64,000 nt of DNA, taken from positions 1,550,001 through 1,614,000 of the forward strand of contig CP160629.1 in NCBI GenBank assembly GCA_038993745.2, given 5' to 3'. This document shows, one piece after another, positions 54,463-64,000 of this stretch (within the stretch, counting starts at the first letter, position 1; each line of letters starts with the position of its first letter). The DNA is from Aliivibrio fischeri (GTDB lineage Bacteria > Pseudomonadota > Gammaproteobacteria > Enterobacterales > Vibrionaceae). The notes under the pieces are model-generated. The model saw only the letters and a program-made list of their open reading frames with translations, did not search any database and was not told the origin of the DNA. The position numbers and the translations under genes were made by a program.

Positions 54463-55728
54463 TTACCAGTTATCTTTGTATTTCTTTTTATTCTTTTTAC
54501 CAGTACCTGCTGGCTTAGCAACTGGTTTAATCGCAGCTAAAAGTGCTTCCGTGACCTCTTCATTCACTTCAAACCCTTCAACTTGTTCACGATCAAGACG
54601 AATTTTATTCTTCTTCTCAATGATTTTAAAGTGATGGTAATCTTCATAATCAATCAAAGATAATGCTAGACCAACTTCACCAGCTCGGCCACTTCGACCA
54701 ATACGGTGCATATAATCTGCTGGACTTCTTGGTAAATCAAAATTAATCACAACAGGCAGCTTTTCAATATCCAAACCACGAGCAGCAATATCTGTTGCGA
54801 TCAAAACATCAATCTCACCCGCTTTAAATGCTTCAAGAACACGAGTACGAGCACCTTGACCTTTATCACCATGGAACACTTCCGCTGCAATACCACGTTT
54901 AGCCAGTTTATCAGCTAGATGATTACACGCATTTTTAGCGTTTACAAAGATAAGCGCTTGTCGCCATTGGTTCTTTTGAATCAAATGAGCAAGAACCGAT
55001 GTCTTCTCACCTTTATTCACGGTAAAGACACGTTGTACGACGGTACTTGCATCTGCGCTTTGTAATTGAATTTCTACAGGATTATTCAATAGCGCTTGAG
55101 TTAATGTTTGAACTTCTTCAGGAAACGTTGCTGAAAACAGTAATGTTTGTTTTTGCTTTGGGGCTAATGCTAATAATTCATTAAGCTCTTCAGTAAAGCC
55201 TAAGCTCAGCATTCTATCTGCTTCATCAAGCACTAGCGTTTTCACTTTATCTAGCTTAACTGCATTGCTTGAAATCAAATCAAGTAAGCGTCCTGGAGTA
55301 GCGACCAAAATATCTGCGCCGCCACGTAATGCAAGCATTTGAGTATTTACGGATACACCACCAAAAACAGAAACGGTTTTGATTGCACCATTAAAATGCA
55401 CAGCGTAAGACTTAATGCTATCCGCTACTTGTTTCGCTAACTCACGAGTAGGTACTAATACTAAACCAGTAACAAAGTTCCCTTTGCTCGCTTGTGCTTT
55501 ACCCGATTGAAGTTCAGCAATCTGTTGCAATAAAGGCAAAGCAAACGTTGCAGTTTTACCAGAACCTGTATTTGCTCCTGCAATCAAATCACGTCTAGCA
55601 AGCACGCTTGGGATAGCTTGTGCTTGAATTGGTGTTGGCTGTTGATATTCCAACTCAGTTAAACGAGCTAAAAGAGGCGAAATAAGGCCAAGTTCTGTAA
55701 AATTGGCAGGTGCTGTCGTAGTGGTCAT
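54463..55728 (-). CDS. DEAD-box ATP-dependent RNA helicase
   Basis: 421 residues with all helicase motifs: Q motif (TPIQAQAIP), GANTGSGKT, PTRELA, TPGRLLD, DEAD, SAT, a GDKGQGAR loop, TDIAARGLD and HRIGRSGR. The lysine-rich tail (KKNKKKYKDNW) probably binds RNA. It is closest by length and layout to RhlE-type helicases of marine gammaproteobacteria, involved in ribosome assembly or cold adaptation. The exact subfamily is not certain. Confidence 0.9.
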   Translation of the reverse strand: MTTTTAPANFTELGLISPLLARLTELEYQQPTPIQAQAIPSVLARRDLIAGANTGSGKTATFALPLLQQIAELQSGKAQASKGNFVTGLVLVPTRELAKQVADSIKSYAVHFNGAIKTVSVFGGVSVNTQMLALRGGADILVATPGRLLDLISSNAVKLDKVKTLVLDEADRMLSLGFTEELNELLALAPKQKQTLLFSATFPEEVQTLTQALLNNPVEIQLQSADASTVVQRVFTVNKGEKTSVLAHLIQKNQWRQALIFVNAKNACNHLADKLAKRGIAAEVFHGDKGQGARTRVLEAFKAGEIDVLIATDIAARGLDIEKLPVVINFDLPRSPADYMHRIGRSGRAGEVGLALSLIDYEDYHHFKIIEKKNKIRLDREQVEGFEVNEEVTEALLAAIKPVAKPAGTGKKNKKKYKDNW

Positions 55729-55867
55729 GTATATAAAGAACTCAAAGCTAAAAAATAGCCGATCATTTTAGCCTATTTCGATGCGATTAAGTGAATTAAT
55801 TACGTAATAAATTCTGTAGCTATTCAAAGCAATTGATCTTTCACGACTGCGATATGAATCATTTCTT

Positions 55868-56287
55868 CTATTGTTTTTCAATAAACCATGTACCTCGGCA
55901 CGGTGCGTTTGTTACTTTCCATTCACCTTCAATACGATTATTTCTAGCTAAACCAGTGAAACGATAGCCCCACTTTTGACTATCAGCATACAAGGCTAAC
56001 TCCCCATGATCAGATATCCATCCTTTTAGGGTCGTATTGTTATACACCAGTCTTAACGACACTTTCCCTTCTTGAATGGTACCGACAACACTTGTTTGGC
56101 GACAAATACTATCACCACTAATATCAATACGTTTACCACTCCAATCACCATCAAAATCGTTTGATATATTAAATGAAGGATTATCAGGTAATGGCGTATT
56201 TAATGGAACTCTCTCCGTATTGTTCATATTACTCGTAATAAAAACAAATAAACCAACCGCAATAATACCTAATAATCCTTTTTTCAT
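55868..56287 (-). CDS. Hypothetical membrane-anchored or exported protein
   Basis: 139 residues, not recognised. An N-terminal hydrophobic stretch (GLLGIIAVGLFVFITS) acts as a signal or anchor. The mature domain is beta-rich (DWSGKRIDISGDSICRQ, WKVTNAPCRGTWFIEK) with two Cys that could pair. It is upstream of the DEAD-box gene on the same strand, with a 139-base gap. aaggatataag precedes the ATG. Confidence 0.55.
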   Translation of the reverse strand: MKKGLLGIIAVGLFVFITSNMNNTERVPLNTPLPDNPSFNISNDFDGDWSGKRIDISGDSICRQTSVVGTIQEGKVSLRLVYNNTTLKGWISDHGELALYADSQKWGYRFTGLARNNRIEGEWKVTNAPCRGTWFIEKQ

Positions 56288-56722
56288 CTTATATCCTTAC
56301 ATAAACGATATATCCACTAACAAATACTAAGTTTATATAGGTCTTTTTTCTTCATCATTACTGTTTCTATTTCAAACAATAAATATGCTAAGTCACTCTA
56401 ATAACTTGTCATTGAATATAAAAAATTGAGAGTCACTCAATATATCAATTAAATTCACCACAATTATTTATTGACCCCATAAACACATCAATTCTTTATA
56501 AAAGTTCTGTAATTAGTTACAAAAAAACTTCAAATAAAAACATTAACATATCCATCACTAGGAAAATTACATTTCCTTACAATCGTCACAAAATATTCAA
56601 TGCTTTTTTATATATTTCTGCCGATATAGTGAGCGAATAGTTTTTTTCGATAAAACGACATGAAATAACAATAATTCAACTCAATAAAAAAAATCATTAA
56701 ATTACATTAAGGATGAAGCAAA
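56288..56722. other. AT-rich intergenic region upstream of the chemoreceptor gene
   Basis: 435 bases, very AT-rich, between divergent genes. No ORF or palindrome that I can support. It must contain the chemoreceptor promoter. Confidence 0.5.
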
Positions 56723-58633
56723 TTGATCAAAAAATTAGGATTTAAAAACGCTCTATTAGCAACCACTGGTTTGCTTATGGTGAGCGCTCTAGCTGCACTT
56801 TCAGGGATCAGTTATAACTTATTCGACAACAGTTCTGCACAAAGTGTACGCAATCAATTGGAAGAAATGGCAAATTATGAGGCGGATAACATCTCTGACT
56901 GGCTTCAGATAAAAGCCAAGATGATCGATGCACAAAGTAAAGAATACGATCGTCAAACACTGTTGGATCATGTTGCTTTTGCACATTACACAAAAAATCT
57001 AACTGGATTTAGTGAAATTTTCGTTGGCACAAAATCAGGGACAAGCTACTCAACCATGGGTGACACTGGCGTTTGGCAAAATGGCGTTGTCACTGCTGAC
57101 AAGTTTGACACTCGTACCCGTACTTGGTACCAAACTGGCATGCAAAAAAATACGGTACGATACATACCACCAGAACCTGATGCCACAACGGGAGAGCTAG
57201 TTATCACTATTGCAAAACAATTTTCTGATGGTGTGATCGGCGGTGATATTTCTATGAATTACCTTGTGGAACGCTTAAGCCGAATTGCACAGCGTGAAGG
57301 ACTGCTAGCCGTTTTATACGATCCAAATGCTGATGCATTAGTGTCAACCACACCAAACGTTAAATACGGCGATAGGATTGCTGAAACAAATCCACTAAAA
57401 GATCGTATGTTAATCAACTATATCGATTATGAAGAGTACACAGGACTAGATGGTGTAGAACGCATTGGTATCACTCGTGAAATTGAGCTTTTCGACGACA
57501 CTAAATGGTATATATTTATTGGGTTAGATCGAGATGTAGCTTACAGCAATGTTGATAAAACGGCTGAGTCAATGATATTCACTGTCATCATCGCTATCAT
57601 CATTAGTTGCGTTATTTTTCTACTTGCAATTAACTTCTTGTACAAACCAATTTTACAGCTTAAAGAGGTGATCAGCGATCTTGCTTCAGGTAATGGCGAT
57701 CTAACTCGACGTTTGCCTGTAGAAAACAAAGACGACTTGGGAGAAATTGCTGAAGGTGTAAACACATTTATTGAAAATCTACAGGGCATGATGCTTGACG
57801 TAGAACAAGCAACTCAGAATATCTCCACCAGCATTGATAAATTGAAACATCAAACGGATCACAGTAAAAATACATTAATTGCACACTCAGCAGAAACAGA
57901 GCAAGTGGTAACTGCGATTGAAGAGATGAACGCTACCGCCGCCGATATGGCAAAACTGACGGCGGATGCTGCTTCTCATGCAAGCAAAACCAATGAACAA
58001 GTTGAGCAATCCAGTATTGCGATGGTTTCGACAAGCAATACAGTATCGCAAATGGGACAAGATACGAATTCAACAGCTATTAATCTTGGTCAGATCAACG
58101 GTAACATGCAGGAAATTACCAATATTTTGAAAGTCATTGGGGATATAGCTGACCAAACTAATTTACTAGCACTTAATGCTGCTATTGAGGCTGCGCGAGC
58201 CGGCGAGCAAGGCCGAGGGTTTGCTGTCGTTGCCGATGAGGTAAGAACTCTAGCGTCACGTACACAAATGAGCACAGAAGAGATTGAGCAAACAGTAAGT
58301 CGACTAAATCAAGGTATGACAACCGCCATTAGCGCGATGTCGAATACACAAACATCATGCGATCGAACAACCGAGCAAACTACACTTGTTGCTAATAATC
58401 TTGACGAAATTGGTAATATGGTAAGACTAATCAATGACTTGAACACTCAAGTAGCAACAGCAACTCAAGAACAAAGTGCTGTCACTATTGAAGTTGCTAA
58501 AAATATGTCCTCAATCAGAGAAATCGTTGAGCAACTTGCTCAAAACAGCAATGAAAGTGAGGCTGAGGCTTACTCCTTATCATCTGCAAACCAACAACTA
58601 ACCGCCCTATTAAGTCAGTTCAAACTCAAATAA
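56723..58633 (+). CDS. Methyl-accepting chemotaxis protein with Cache sensor domain
   Basis: 636 residues beginning at a TTG with aaggatg upstream. A transmembrane helix (about 10-33) leads to a periplasmic double-Cache-like domain (about 40-280, with RTWYQTGMQ and [11 protein letters not shown]). A second helix ([20 protein letters not shown]), a HAMP domain and a methyl-accepting domain with the invariant tip [20 protein letters not shown] and [15 protein letters not shown] follow. It reports a small-molecule ligand to CheA/CheW. Cache receptors often sense amino or organic acids; the ligand is unknown. It lies upstream of the ribose operon but is separated by 314 bases. Confidence 0.92.
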   Translation: MIKKLGFKNALLATTGLLMVSALAALSGISYNLFDNSSAQSVRNQLEEMANYEADNISDWLQIKAKMIDAQSKEYDRQTLLDHVAFAHYTKNLTGFSEIFVGTKSGTSYSTMGDTGVWQNGVVTADKFDTRTRTWYQTGMQKNTVRYIPPEPDATTGELVITIAKQFSDGVIGGDISMNYLVERLSRIAQREGLLAVLYDPNADALVSTTPNVKYGDRIAETNPLKDRMLINYIDYEEYTGLDGVERIGITREIELFDDTKWYIFIGLDRDVAYSNVDKTAESMIFTVIIAIIISCVIFLLAINFLYKPILQLKEVISDLASGNGDLTRRLPVENKDDLGEIAEGVNTFIENLQGMMLDVEQATQNISTSIDKLKHQTDHSKNTLIAHSAETEQVVTAIEEMNATAADMAKLTADAASHASKTNEQVEQSSIAMVSTSNTVSQMGQDTNSTAINLGQINGNMQEITNILKVIGDIADQTNLLALNAAIEAARAGEQGRGFAVVADEVRTLASRTQMSTEEIEQTVSRLNQGMTTAISAMSNTQTSCDRTTEQTTLVANNLDEIGNMVRLINDLNTQVATATQEQSAVTIEVAKNMSSIREIVEQLAQNSNESEAEAYSLSSANQQLTALLSQFKLK

Positions 58634-58866
58634 TACTTCTCAACCAGGTAGCTTTATCTATAAAAGCTATCTGGTTTATTTCTCCTTGACTCCCAAGTCA
58701 CCGTCATACCTATTATCCATTAATATTAATCACATTCACTTAAGCTCATTCCATGAAACTTTGCGCTAGATCTCTTATTCAGTCTTTCATCAATTAGATT
58801 CCTGCGTTTGATCACACTTAGTTACATTCCTAGATGCAATGAGTCAATTCTTGCTCTAAATTCACT

Positions 58867-58894
58867 ATCGAAACGTTTACGCAAACGTTTCGAT
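58867..58894. promoter_or_regulatory. LacI-family operator upstream of rbsD
   Basis: Perfect 12-base arms ATCGAAACGTTT and AAACGTTTCGAT separated by ACGC. It can be read as two overlapping AAACGTTT sites, each with the central CG of LacI-family operators. It lies 53 bases upstream of rbsD and fits RbsR. The right half also resembles a PurR box, so dual control is possible. The rest of 58634-58947 holds no gene. Confidence 0.7.
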
Positions 58895-58947
58895 GAGCAT
58901 AAAACAGACAATAAACGCTCATTGCATTTTTAACTTAAGGTGTCCTC

Positions 58948-59367
58948 ATGAAAAAAAATACGCTGCTAAATTCTGAATTGTCATACGTTATCGCAACACT
59001 TGGTCATACTGATGAGATCACCATTTGTGATGCTGGCCTTCCTATTCCTGACGCTTCACAACGTATTGACCTTGCTCTAATTCAAGGCATACCAACCTTT
59101 ATTGACACCGTAAAAGCAACACTTGCTGAAATGCAAATTGAAGGCGTAATTGTTGCCGAAGAATTTAAAACCGTTAGCCCACAAATGCACGATGAGCTAA
59201 TGACACTCATTGCAGCCGAAGAAGCGCAATGTGGTAAATCAATCACTGTTTCTTACATTCCTCATGAAGAATTCAAAATCCATACTCGTGAGAGTAAAGC
59301 GATCGTTCGAACTGGTGAATGTACCCCTTATGCCAATGTAATTTTTCAATCTGGCGTTGTTTTTTAA
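58948..59367 (+). CDS. rbsD: D-ribose pyranase
   Basis: 139 residues, the same length as E. coli RbsD. It begins MKKNTLLNSELSYVIATLGH, has the catalytic-site CDAGLPIP and ends RTGECTPYANVIFQSGVVF. It converts beta-pyranose to furanose forms of ribose so that RbsK can use it. It is first in rbsDACBK, with an aaggtg ribosome binding site. Operator sites upstream indicate ribose-responsive repression. Confidence 0.95.
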   Translation: MKKNTLLNSELSYVIATLGHTDEITICDAGLPIPDASQRIDLALIQGIPTFIDTVKATLAEMQIEGVIVAEEFKTVSPQMHDELMTLIAAEEAQCGKSITVSYIPHEEFKIHTRESKAIVRTGECTPYANVIFQSGVVF

Positions 59368-59379
59368 GTAGGATACGTT

Positions 59380-60894
59380 ATGACTGAAGCTATCTTAGAA
59401 TTAAACGGCATTGAGAAAGCCTTCCCCGGAGTGAAAGCTCTGGATGGTGCTTGTCTTAATGTCTATCCCGGTAAAGTCATGGCCCTTATGGGTGAAAATG
59501 GCGCGGGTAAATCAACCTTAATGAAGTCACTAACGGGCATCTACGCAATGGATGCTGGTGAAATCCGTTACGAAGGCAAAGCAGTTAACTTTAATGGTCC
59601 TAAACACTCTCAAGAATCTGGTATTAGTATTATTCACCAAGAGTTGAACCTAATTCCTGAATTGACCATTGCAGAAAACATCTTCTTAGGCCGTGAAAAA
59701 ACCAATGCGTTTGGTGGGATCAAATGGTCCGAAATGTACAAAGATGCCGATGCCCTACTTAAACGTTTGAATGTAAAACACCACTCTCGTCAACTATTAG
59801 GTGAACTGAGTTTAGGTGAACAACAAATGGTTGAAATTGCTAAGGCACTGTCGTTCAAATCCAAAGTTATCATCATGGATGAACCGACAGATGCGTTAAC
59901 GGATACCGAAACCGAATCGCTATTTAAAGTAATTAATGAACTACGTGATGAAGGTTGTGGCATTGTTTATATCTCGCACCGTCTAAAAGAAATCTTCGAG
60001 ATCTGCGATGACATCACAGTACTGCGTGATGGTAAATTCATCGGTGAACGTGTCGTTGCGGATATCGATGAAGACACACTAATTGAAATGATGGTAGGCC
60101 GTCGTCTTGATGAGCAATACCCGCGTATTGATGTTCAACATGGTGAAAAATCCCTAGAGCTGTTCGATGTATCAGGTCCTGGTGTTCATAATGTTAGCTT
60201 TTCATTAGACCGCGGGGAAATCCTTGGGATCTCAGGTTTAATGGGCGCAGGCCGTACTGAATTAATGAAAATCATCTACGGTGCACTGCCAATGACTTGT
60301 GGTGCTATCAAGCTAAACAACAAAATGATTAACCCTATTTCACCACGTGATGGATTAGCCAATGGCATCGCCTACATCTCTGAAGACCGTAAAGGTGATG
60401 GACTGGTTCTTGGGTTGTCCGTTAAAGAAAACATGTCGATTTGTTCTTTAGATCAACTATCGAAAGGCATTCAATTAGATCATTATGCGGAAGTCACCGC
60501 CGTTGAAGACTTTATTCGTCTATTCAACATTAAGACCCCTACTCGTGATCAAATCATTGGTAATTTATCTGGTGGTAATCAACAGAAAGTAGCCATCGCT
60601 AAAGGATTAATGACTCGTCCAAAAGTCTTAATTTTAGATGAACCAACACGTGGCGTTGATGTTGGTGCGAAAAAAGAAATCTACCAATTAATTAACCAAT
60701 TTAAAGCGGAAGGCATGAGCATCATTTTAGTCTCATCTGAAATGCCTGAAGTTCTAGGAATGAGTGACCGCATCTTAGTTATGCATGAAGGCCGTATTAG
60801 TGGCGAATTCATGGCAAAAGATGCCGACCAAGAAAAATTATTGGCTTGTGCAGTAGGTAAAACTGTTGAGCAAAATGTAGAGGTAACAGCATGA
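59380..60894 (+). CDS. rbsA: Ribose ABC transporter, double ATP-binding protein
   Basis: 504 residues with two ABC modules. The first has [17 protein letters not shown] and [10 protein letters not shown]; the second has [11 protein letters not shown] (degenerate Walker A), LSGGNQQK and [12 protein letters not shown]. This is the sugar-importer (CUT2) layout, in which one site is degenerate. It powers ribose import with RbsC. The start lies 12 bases after rbsD, and the end overlaps rbsC as ATGA. Confidence 0.95.
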   Translation: MTEAILELNGIEKAFPGVKALDGACLNVYPGKVMALMGENGAGKSTLMKSLTGIYAMDAGEIRYEGKAVNFNGPKHSQESGISIIHQELNLIPELTIAENIFLGREKTNAFGGIKWSEMYKDADALLKRLNVKHHSRQLLGELSLGEQQMVEIAKALSFKSKVIIMDEPTDALTDTETESLFKVINELRDEGCGIVYISHRLKEIFEICDDITVLRDGKFIGERVVADIDEDTLIEMMVGRRLDEQYPRIDVQHGEKSLELFDVSGPGVHNVSFSLDRGEILGISGLMGAGRTELMKIIYGALPMTCGAIKLNNKMINPISPRDGLANGIAYISEDRKGDGLVLGLSVKENMSICSLDQLSKGIQLDHYAEVTAVEDFIRLFNIKTPTRDQIIGNLSGGNQQKVAIAKGLMTRPKVLILDEPTRGVDVGAKKEIYQLINQFKAEGMSIILVSSEMPEVLGMSDRILVMHEGRISGEFMAKDADQEKLLACAVGKTVEQNVEVTA

Positions 60895-61877
60895 GCACCA
60901 AATCAATGACTTCAACTGAAACACAACAAAAGAAAGGCGGCATTTTTTCTAAAGAGTGGCTGATTGAACAAAAATCATTAATCGCGCTACTGCTTTTGAT
61001 TGTCGTGGTCTCTTTTTTGAACGACAACTTTTTTACTGTCGACAATATCTTAAACATCCTGCGTCAAACCTCAGTTAACGCGATTATTGCGGTAGGTATG
61101 ACGTTAGTTATCTTAACGGCAGGTATCGACTTAAGCGTTGGTTCTGTATTAGCCCTTTGTGGTGCTTTTGCGGCAACCATGATTGGCCTTGAAATTCCGG
61201 TAATGATTGCGGTTCCTACAGCACTACTTGCTGGTGCAGCTCTGGGCGCAATCAGCGGTATTATTATCGCAAAAGGTAAAGTTCAAGCCTTCATTGCAAC
61301 GCTAGTAACCATGACGCTACTGCGTGGTGTAACAATGGTTTACACAGAAGGTCGCCCTATCTCTACTGGTTTTACCGATGTTGCTGACAGCTTTGCATGG
61401 TTCGGTACAGGTTACGCACTTGGCATCCCAGTTCCAATTTGGTTAATGGTTATCGTGTTTGCATCGGTATGGTACTTACTAAACCACACACGTTTTGGTC
61501 GCTACGTTTATGCTCTAGGTGGTAACGAATCAGCAACTCGCTTATCTGGTATCAATGTGGATCGCGTTAAGATCGGTGTTTACGCTATCTGTGGTCTACT
61601 TGCTGCACTGGCTGGTTTAATCGTAACCTCTCGTCTTTCTTCAGCTCAACCAACAGCAGGTATGGGCTACGAGCTAGACGCTATCGCAGCGGTTGTACTT
61701 GGTGGTACAAGCCTTGCGGGTGGTAAAGGTCGCATCATGGGTACATTAATTGGTGCGCTTATCATCGGCTTCTTAAACAACGCTCTGAACTTATTAGATG
61801 TTTCTTCTTACTACCAAATGATTGCCAAAGCAGTGGTTATCCTACTGGCAGTATTAGTGGACAATAAAAACAAGTAA
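60891..61877 (+). CDS. rbsC: Ribose ABC transporter permease
   Basis: 328 residues with eight or more membrane segments. Family motifs are [28 protein letters not shown] and [15 protein letters not shown] (the coupling loop region). It forms the inner-membrane ribose channel with RbsA. An N-terminal cytoplasmic stretch of about 28 residues precedes the first helix. Confidence 0.95.
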   Translation: MSTKSMTSTETQQKKGGIFSKEWLIEQKSLIALLLLIVVVSFLNDNFFTVDNILNILRQTSVNAIIAVGMTLVILTAGIDLSVGSVLALCGAFAATMIGLEIPVMIAVPTALLAGAALGAISGIIIAKGKVQAFIATLVTMTLLRGVTMVYTEGRPISTGFTDVADSFAWFGTGYALGIPVPIWLMVIVFASVWYLLNHTRFGRYVYALGGNESATRLSGINVDRVKIGVYAICGLLAALAGLIVTSRLSSAQPTAGMGYELDAIAAVVLGGTSLAGGKGRIMGTLIGALIIGFLNNALNLLDVSSYYQMIAKAVVILLAVLVDNKNK

Positions 61878-61947
61878 CACCTTATTATTTATACAATAAC
61901 TTATTACGAATACCCCTATAAATTCGTTTGCTGTTAACACAAAAATA

Positions 61948-61981
61948 GGCACAACCAAGCGTACCATGTTTGACTTGTGCC
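61948..61981 (+). other. Hairpin between rbsC and rbsB
   Basis: GGCACAA / TTGTGCC with a 20-base loop in the 131-base gap, with no T tract after it. It probably protects or processes the mRNA so that the binding protein is made in excess, a common arrangement for periplasmic binding-protein genes. The role is inferred. Confidence 0.4.
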
Positions 61982-62008
61982 GCCCTACACCCTTATAAGG
62001 AATATAGA

Positions 62009-62887
62009 ATGAAAAAGTTAGCAACCCTAATCTCTGCAGCCCTACTTTCTACCTCTTTCGCATCAACAGCGGCAGCTCAAGATACGATGGCAATGGTCGT
62101 TTCAACATTGAATAACCCATTTTTTGTGACCATGAAAGAAGGCGCTGAAGCAAAAGCAAAAGACCTAGGCTACAAACTGATTGTTCTTGATTCTCAAAAC
62201 GATCCAAGTAAAGAACTTTCAAACATTGAAGATCTTACGGTTCGTGGCGTAAAAGCAATTCTTATCAACCCAACCGATTCTGATGCCGTTTCAAATGCGA
62301 TTCGTATGGCTAACCGCTCTGGTATTCCTGTATTAACTCTTGACCGTGGTGCGAGCCGTGGTGAAGTAGTTAGTCACATTGCATCTGATAACGTTGCTGG
62401 TGGTGAGATGGCAGGTAAATTCATCATGGAAAAAGTAGGTGAAAAAGCACGCGTTATCCAACTTGAAGGCATCGCTGGTACCTCTGCTGCACGTGAACGT
62501 GGTAAAGGTTTCATGAAAACAGTGGATAATGGTGATCTGACTCTACTTGGTAGCCAACCTGCTGATTTTGACCGTACTAAAGGTCTTAACGTAATGGAAA
62601 ACATGATTGCAGCAAACCCTGATGTTCAAGCGGTATTTGCTCAAAATGATGAAATGGCGTTAGGTGCTCTACGTGCAGTTCAAGCATCAGGTAAAGACGT
62701 ATTAATCGTCGGTTTTGATGGCACAGAAGATGGTATTGCAGCGGTTAATCGTGGTCTACTTGGCGCAACTATCGCACAACAACCAGACCTAATTGGTGCA
62801 CTTGGTGTAGAAACAGCGGCTAAAGTTCTTAAAGGTGAAAAGGTTGAGAAATTCATTCCTGTTGACCTAAAAGTTATTATAAAGTAA
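62009..62887 (+). CDS. rbsB: Ribose ABC transporter, periplasmic binding protein
   Basis: 292 residues from the ATG at 62009, with aagg upstream; the frame extends to 61970 only through a TTG. A signal peptide (ending STAAAQ) is followed by a type I periplasmic-binding fold: [61 protein letters not shown] and VGFDGTEDG. It delivers ribose to RbsC and can also present it to a chemoreceptor. Confidence 0.95.
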   Translation: MKKLATLISAALLSTSFASTAAAQDTMAMVVSTLNNPFFVTMKEGAEAKAKDLGYKLIVLDSQNDPSKELSNIEDLTVRGVKAILINPTDSDAVSNAIRMANRSGIPVLTLDRGASRGEVVSHIASDNVAGGEMAGKFIMEKVGEKARVIQLEGIAGTSAARERGKGFMKTVDNGDLTLLGSQPADFDRTKGLNVMENMIAANPDVQAVFAQNDEMALGALRAVQASGKDVLIVGFDGTEDGIAAVNRGLLGATIAQQPDLIGALGVETAAKVLKGEKVEKFIPVDLKVIIK

Positions 62888-62910
62888 TCAACTGATAAAG
62901 TAATAAAAGC

Positions 62911-62958
62911 GGAGCATTGATACGCTCACAACAACCAGTATCAGTGCTCCCTCTTTTC
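62911..62958 (+). terminator. Hairpin between rbsB and rbsK, possible attenuating terminator
   Basis: GGAGCATTGATAC pairs with GTATCAGTGCTCC (one mismatch), followed by CTCTTTT. It may reduce read-through from rbsB to rbsK, which has its own 181-base upstream gap. Confidence 0.55.
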
Positions 62959-63068
62959 AAACATTAGAACCCTATAAAACCTATCGTTAAATGTACGAAT
63001 TAATCACGCCCATTTACCCATAAGTTTTAAGACCACATTCCGGTCACAGATAAGAAACAAGGCACATT

Positions 63069-63986
63069 ATGAATAAATTAGTTGTTTTAGGTAGCGTAAA
63101 CGCAGACCACGTTCTTCAAGTTGCATCATTCCCTCGCCCAGGCGAGACGTTACACGGTCACAGCTATTCCGTTATTCCTGGTGGCAAAGGTGCTAACCAA
63201 GCGGTTGCGGCGGCACGTTTAGGTGCTGATATCGCATTTATCGCAAGCGTGGGTGATGACAGTTTTGGTCACCAGATGATTGAAGCTTTTCAGTTTGATG
63301 GCATTAATACCGAAGCGGTAATGATTGAAGAAAACACACCAACCGGCATTGCGATGATCCAAGTAGCTGCAACCGGCGAAAACAGCATCTGTATTTCAGC
63401 AGAAGCAAATGCGCGTTTAACGGCAGATCGTATTGCTCCTCATCACGGATTAATCGAAGCCGCTGATACCCTATTAATGCAACTTGAAACGCCTATTGAA
63501 ACCATAGAAAAAGCAGCAAAAATAGCCAAAGCAGCAGGTACTAAGGTGGTATTAAACCCTGCCCCTGCACATCAATTAAGTGATGACTTATTACAACTTG
63601 TTGATATCATTACACCAAACGAAACAGAAGCCGAACTATTAACTGGCATTCAAGTCACGGATATGGCGAGCGCTCAACAGGCAGCTGATGCTCTTCATGC
63701 AAAAGGCATCGAAACCGTAATGATCACCCTTGGCAGCAAAGGAGTTTGGATAAGCCAAAATGGTTCAGGTCGCCAAGTGGAAGGTTTCAAAGTACAAGCG
63801 ACAGATACAACAGGCGCAGGAGATACGTTCAACGGTGCATTCTTAACAGGATTACAATCCGGCCGTAAATTGGATGAAGCTATCAAGTTTGCCCACGCTG
63901 CTGCCGCAATATCTGTAACTCGAATGGGTGCTCAAACGTCAATACCTTCAATCACTGAAGTCGAGCGTTTTCTCTTAGAGCATTGA
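63069..63986 (+). CDS. rbsK: Ribokinase
   Basis: 305 residues of the PfkB family. It begins LVVLGSVNADHVLQV and has PGGKGANQAVAAARLGA, VLNPAPAH, TPNETEAELLTG and the catalytic/anion-hole motif TTGAGDTFNGAF. It phosphorylates ribose to ribose-5-phosphate. aaggcacatt precedes the ATG. An rbsR repressor gene often follows in this operon and may lie just beyond the right edge. Confidence 0.95.
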   Translation: MNKLVVLGSVNADHVLQVASFPRPGETLHGHSYSVIPGGKGANQAVAAARLGADIAFIASVGDDSFGHQMIEAFQFDGINTEAVMIEENTPTGIAMIQVAATGENSICISAEANARLTADRIAPHHGLIEAADTLLMQLETPIETIEKAAKIAKAAGTKVVLNPAPAHQLSDDLLQLVDIITPNETEAELLTGIQVTDMASAQQAADALHAKGIETVMITLGSKGVWISQNGSGRQVEGFKVQATDTTGAGDTFNGAFLTGLQSGRKLDEAIKFAHAAAAISVTRMGAQTSIPSITEVERFLLEH

Positions 63987-64000
63987 TAATTAAATATCGT

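Overview
The window looks like a chromosomal segment of a marine Vibrionaceae bacterium, most likely Aliivibrio or a close relative. The support is AT-rich DNA, a NorM efflux pump close to the Vibrio protein as I remember it, an NqrM (Na+-NQR maturation) gene, a PBPRA1643-type SEC-C protein, a DUF3802 protein and an rbsDACBK operon. The species call is an inference; no database was searched. No rRNA, tRNA or CRISPR array was seen.

Layout. 0-0.5 kb: the start of a glycosyltransferase and a small ORF. 0.75-9.1 kb: a two-component system (histidine kinase plus NtrC-type sigma54 activator) divergent from a tungstate-uptake and molybdenum-cofactor operon, tupABC-mobA-mobB/moeA. The divergent gap holds a near-consensus sigma54 promoter and three copies of a CAAAATGT motif. 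9.2-20.5 kb: a type I restriction island (hsdM, frameshifted hsdS, hsdR, a YgjP-like metalloprotease, a HEPN-like protein), then decayed DNA (reversed hsdM remnant, integrase tail) and two unknown genes, bounded by a 184-bp direct repeat of the 3' end of the YgjP gene. 20.5-30.4 kb: ordinary housekeeping genes (SEC-C protein, nagK, tapT, fatty acid hydroxylase, AbgT transporter, NlpC/P60 lipoprotein, fructosamine kinase, riboflavin synthase, norM).

30.5-50.1 kb is the most unusual region. It carries three exported Cys-type sulfatases, a radical-SAM sulfatase maturase (anSME), a SUMF1-fold lipoprotein without the catalytic cysteines, an eight-haem cytochrome c fused to HEAT/TPR repeats, a haem-less HEAT/TPR paralogue, a complete MoxR-DUF58-DUF4381-BatA-BatB-BatD operon, and LysR and AraC regulators. 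A palindrome ATAAC-N5-GTTAT, with the T-N11-A form of LysR-type boxes, lies upstream of the moxR operon and two sulfatases, with a weaker copy upstream of the cytochrome gene.

50.1-64 kb: NifW-like and NifX-like proteins and a DUF134 regulator with nqrM, preceded by twin perfect palindromes; small lipoproteins and membrane proteins; a DEAD-box helicase; a chemotaxis receptor; and the ribose operon rbsDACBK behind a LacI-family operator.

Seven genes (hsdS, the HEAT/TPR gene, anSME, the SUMF1 lipoprotein, batB, DUF4381, DUF58) plus moxR are broken by frameshifts, and the small ORF at 327 may be too. Each is repaired by adding one base to a short run of identical bases, and most lie between 31 and 41 kb. 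The cause is either uncorrected sequencing deletions or recent clustered inactivation. Start coordinates below were chosen from ribosome binding sites and overlaps.
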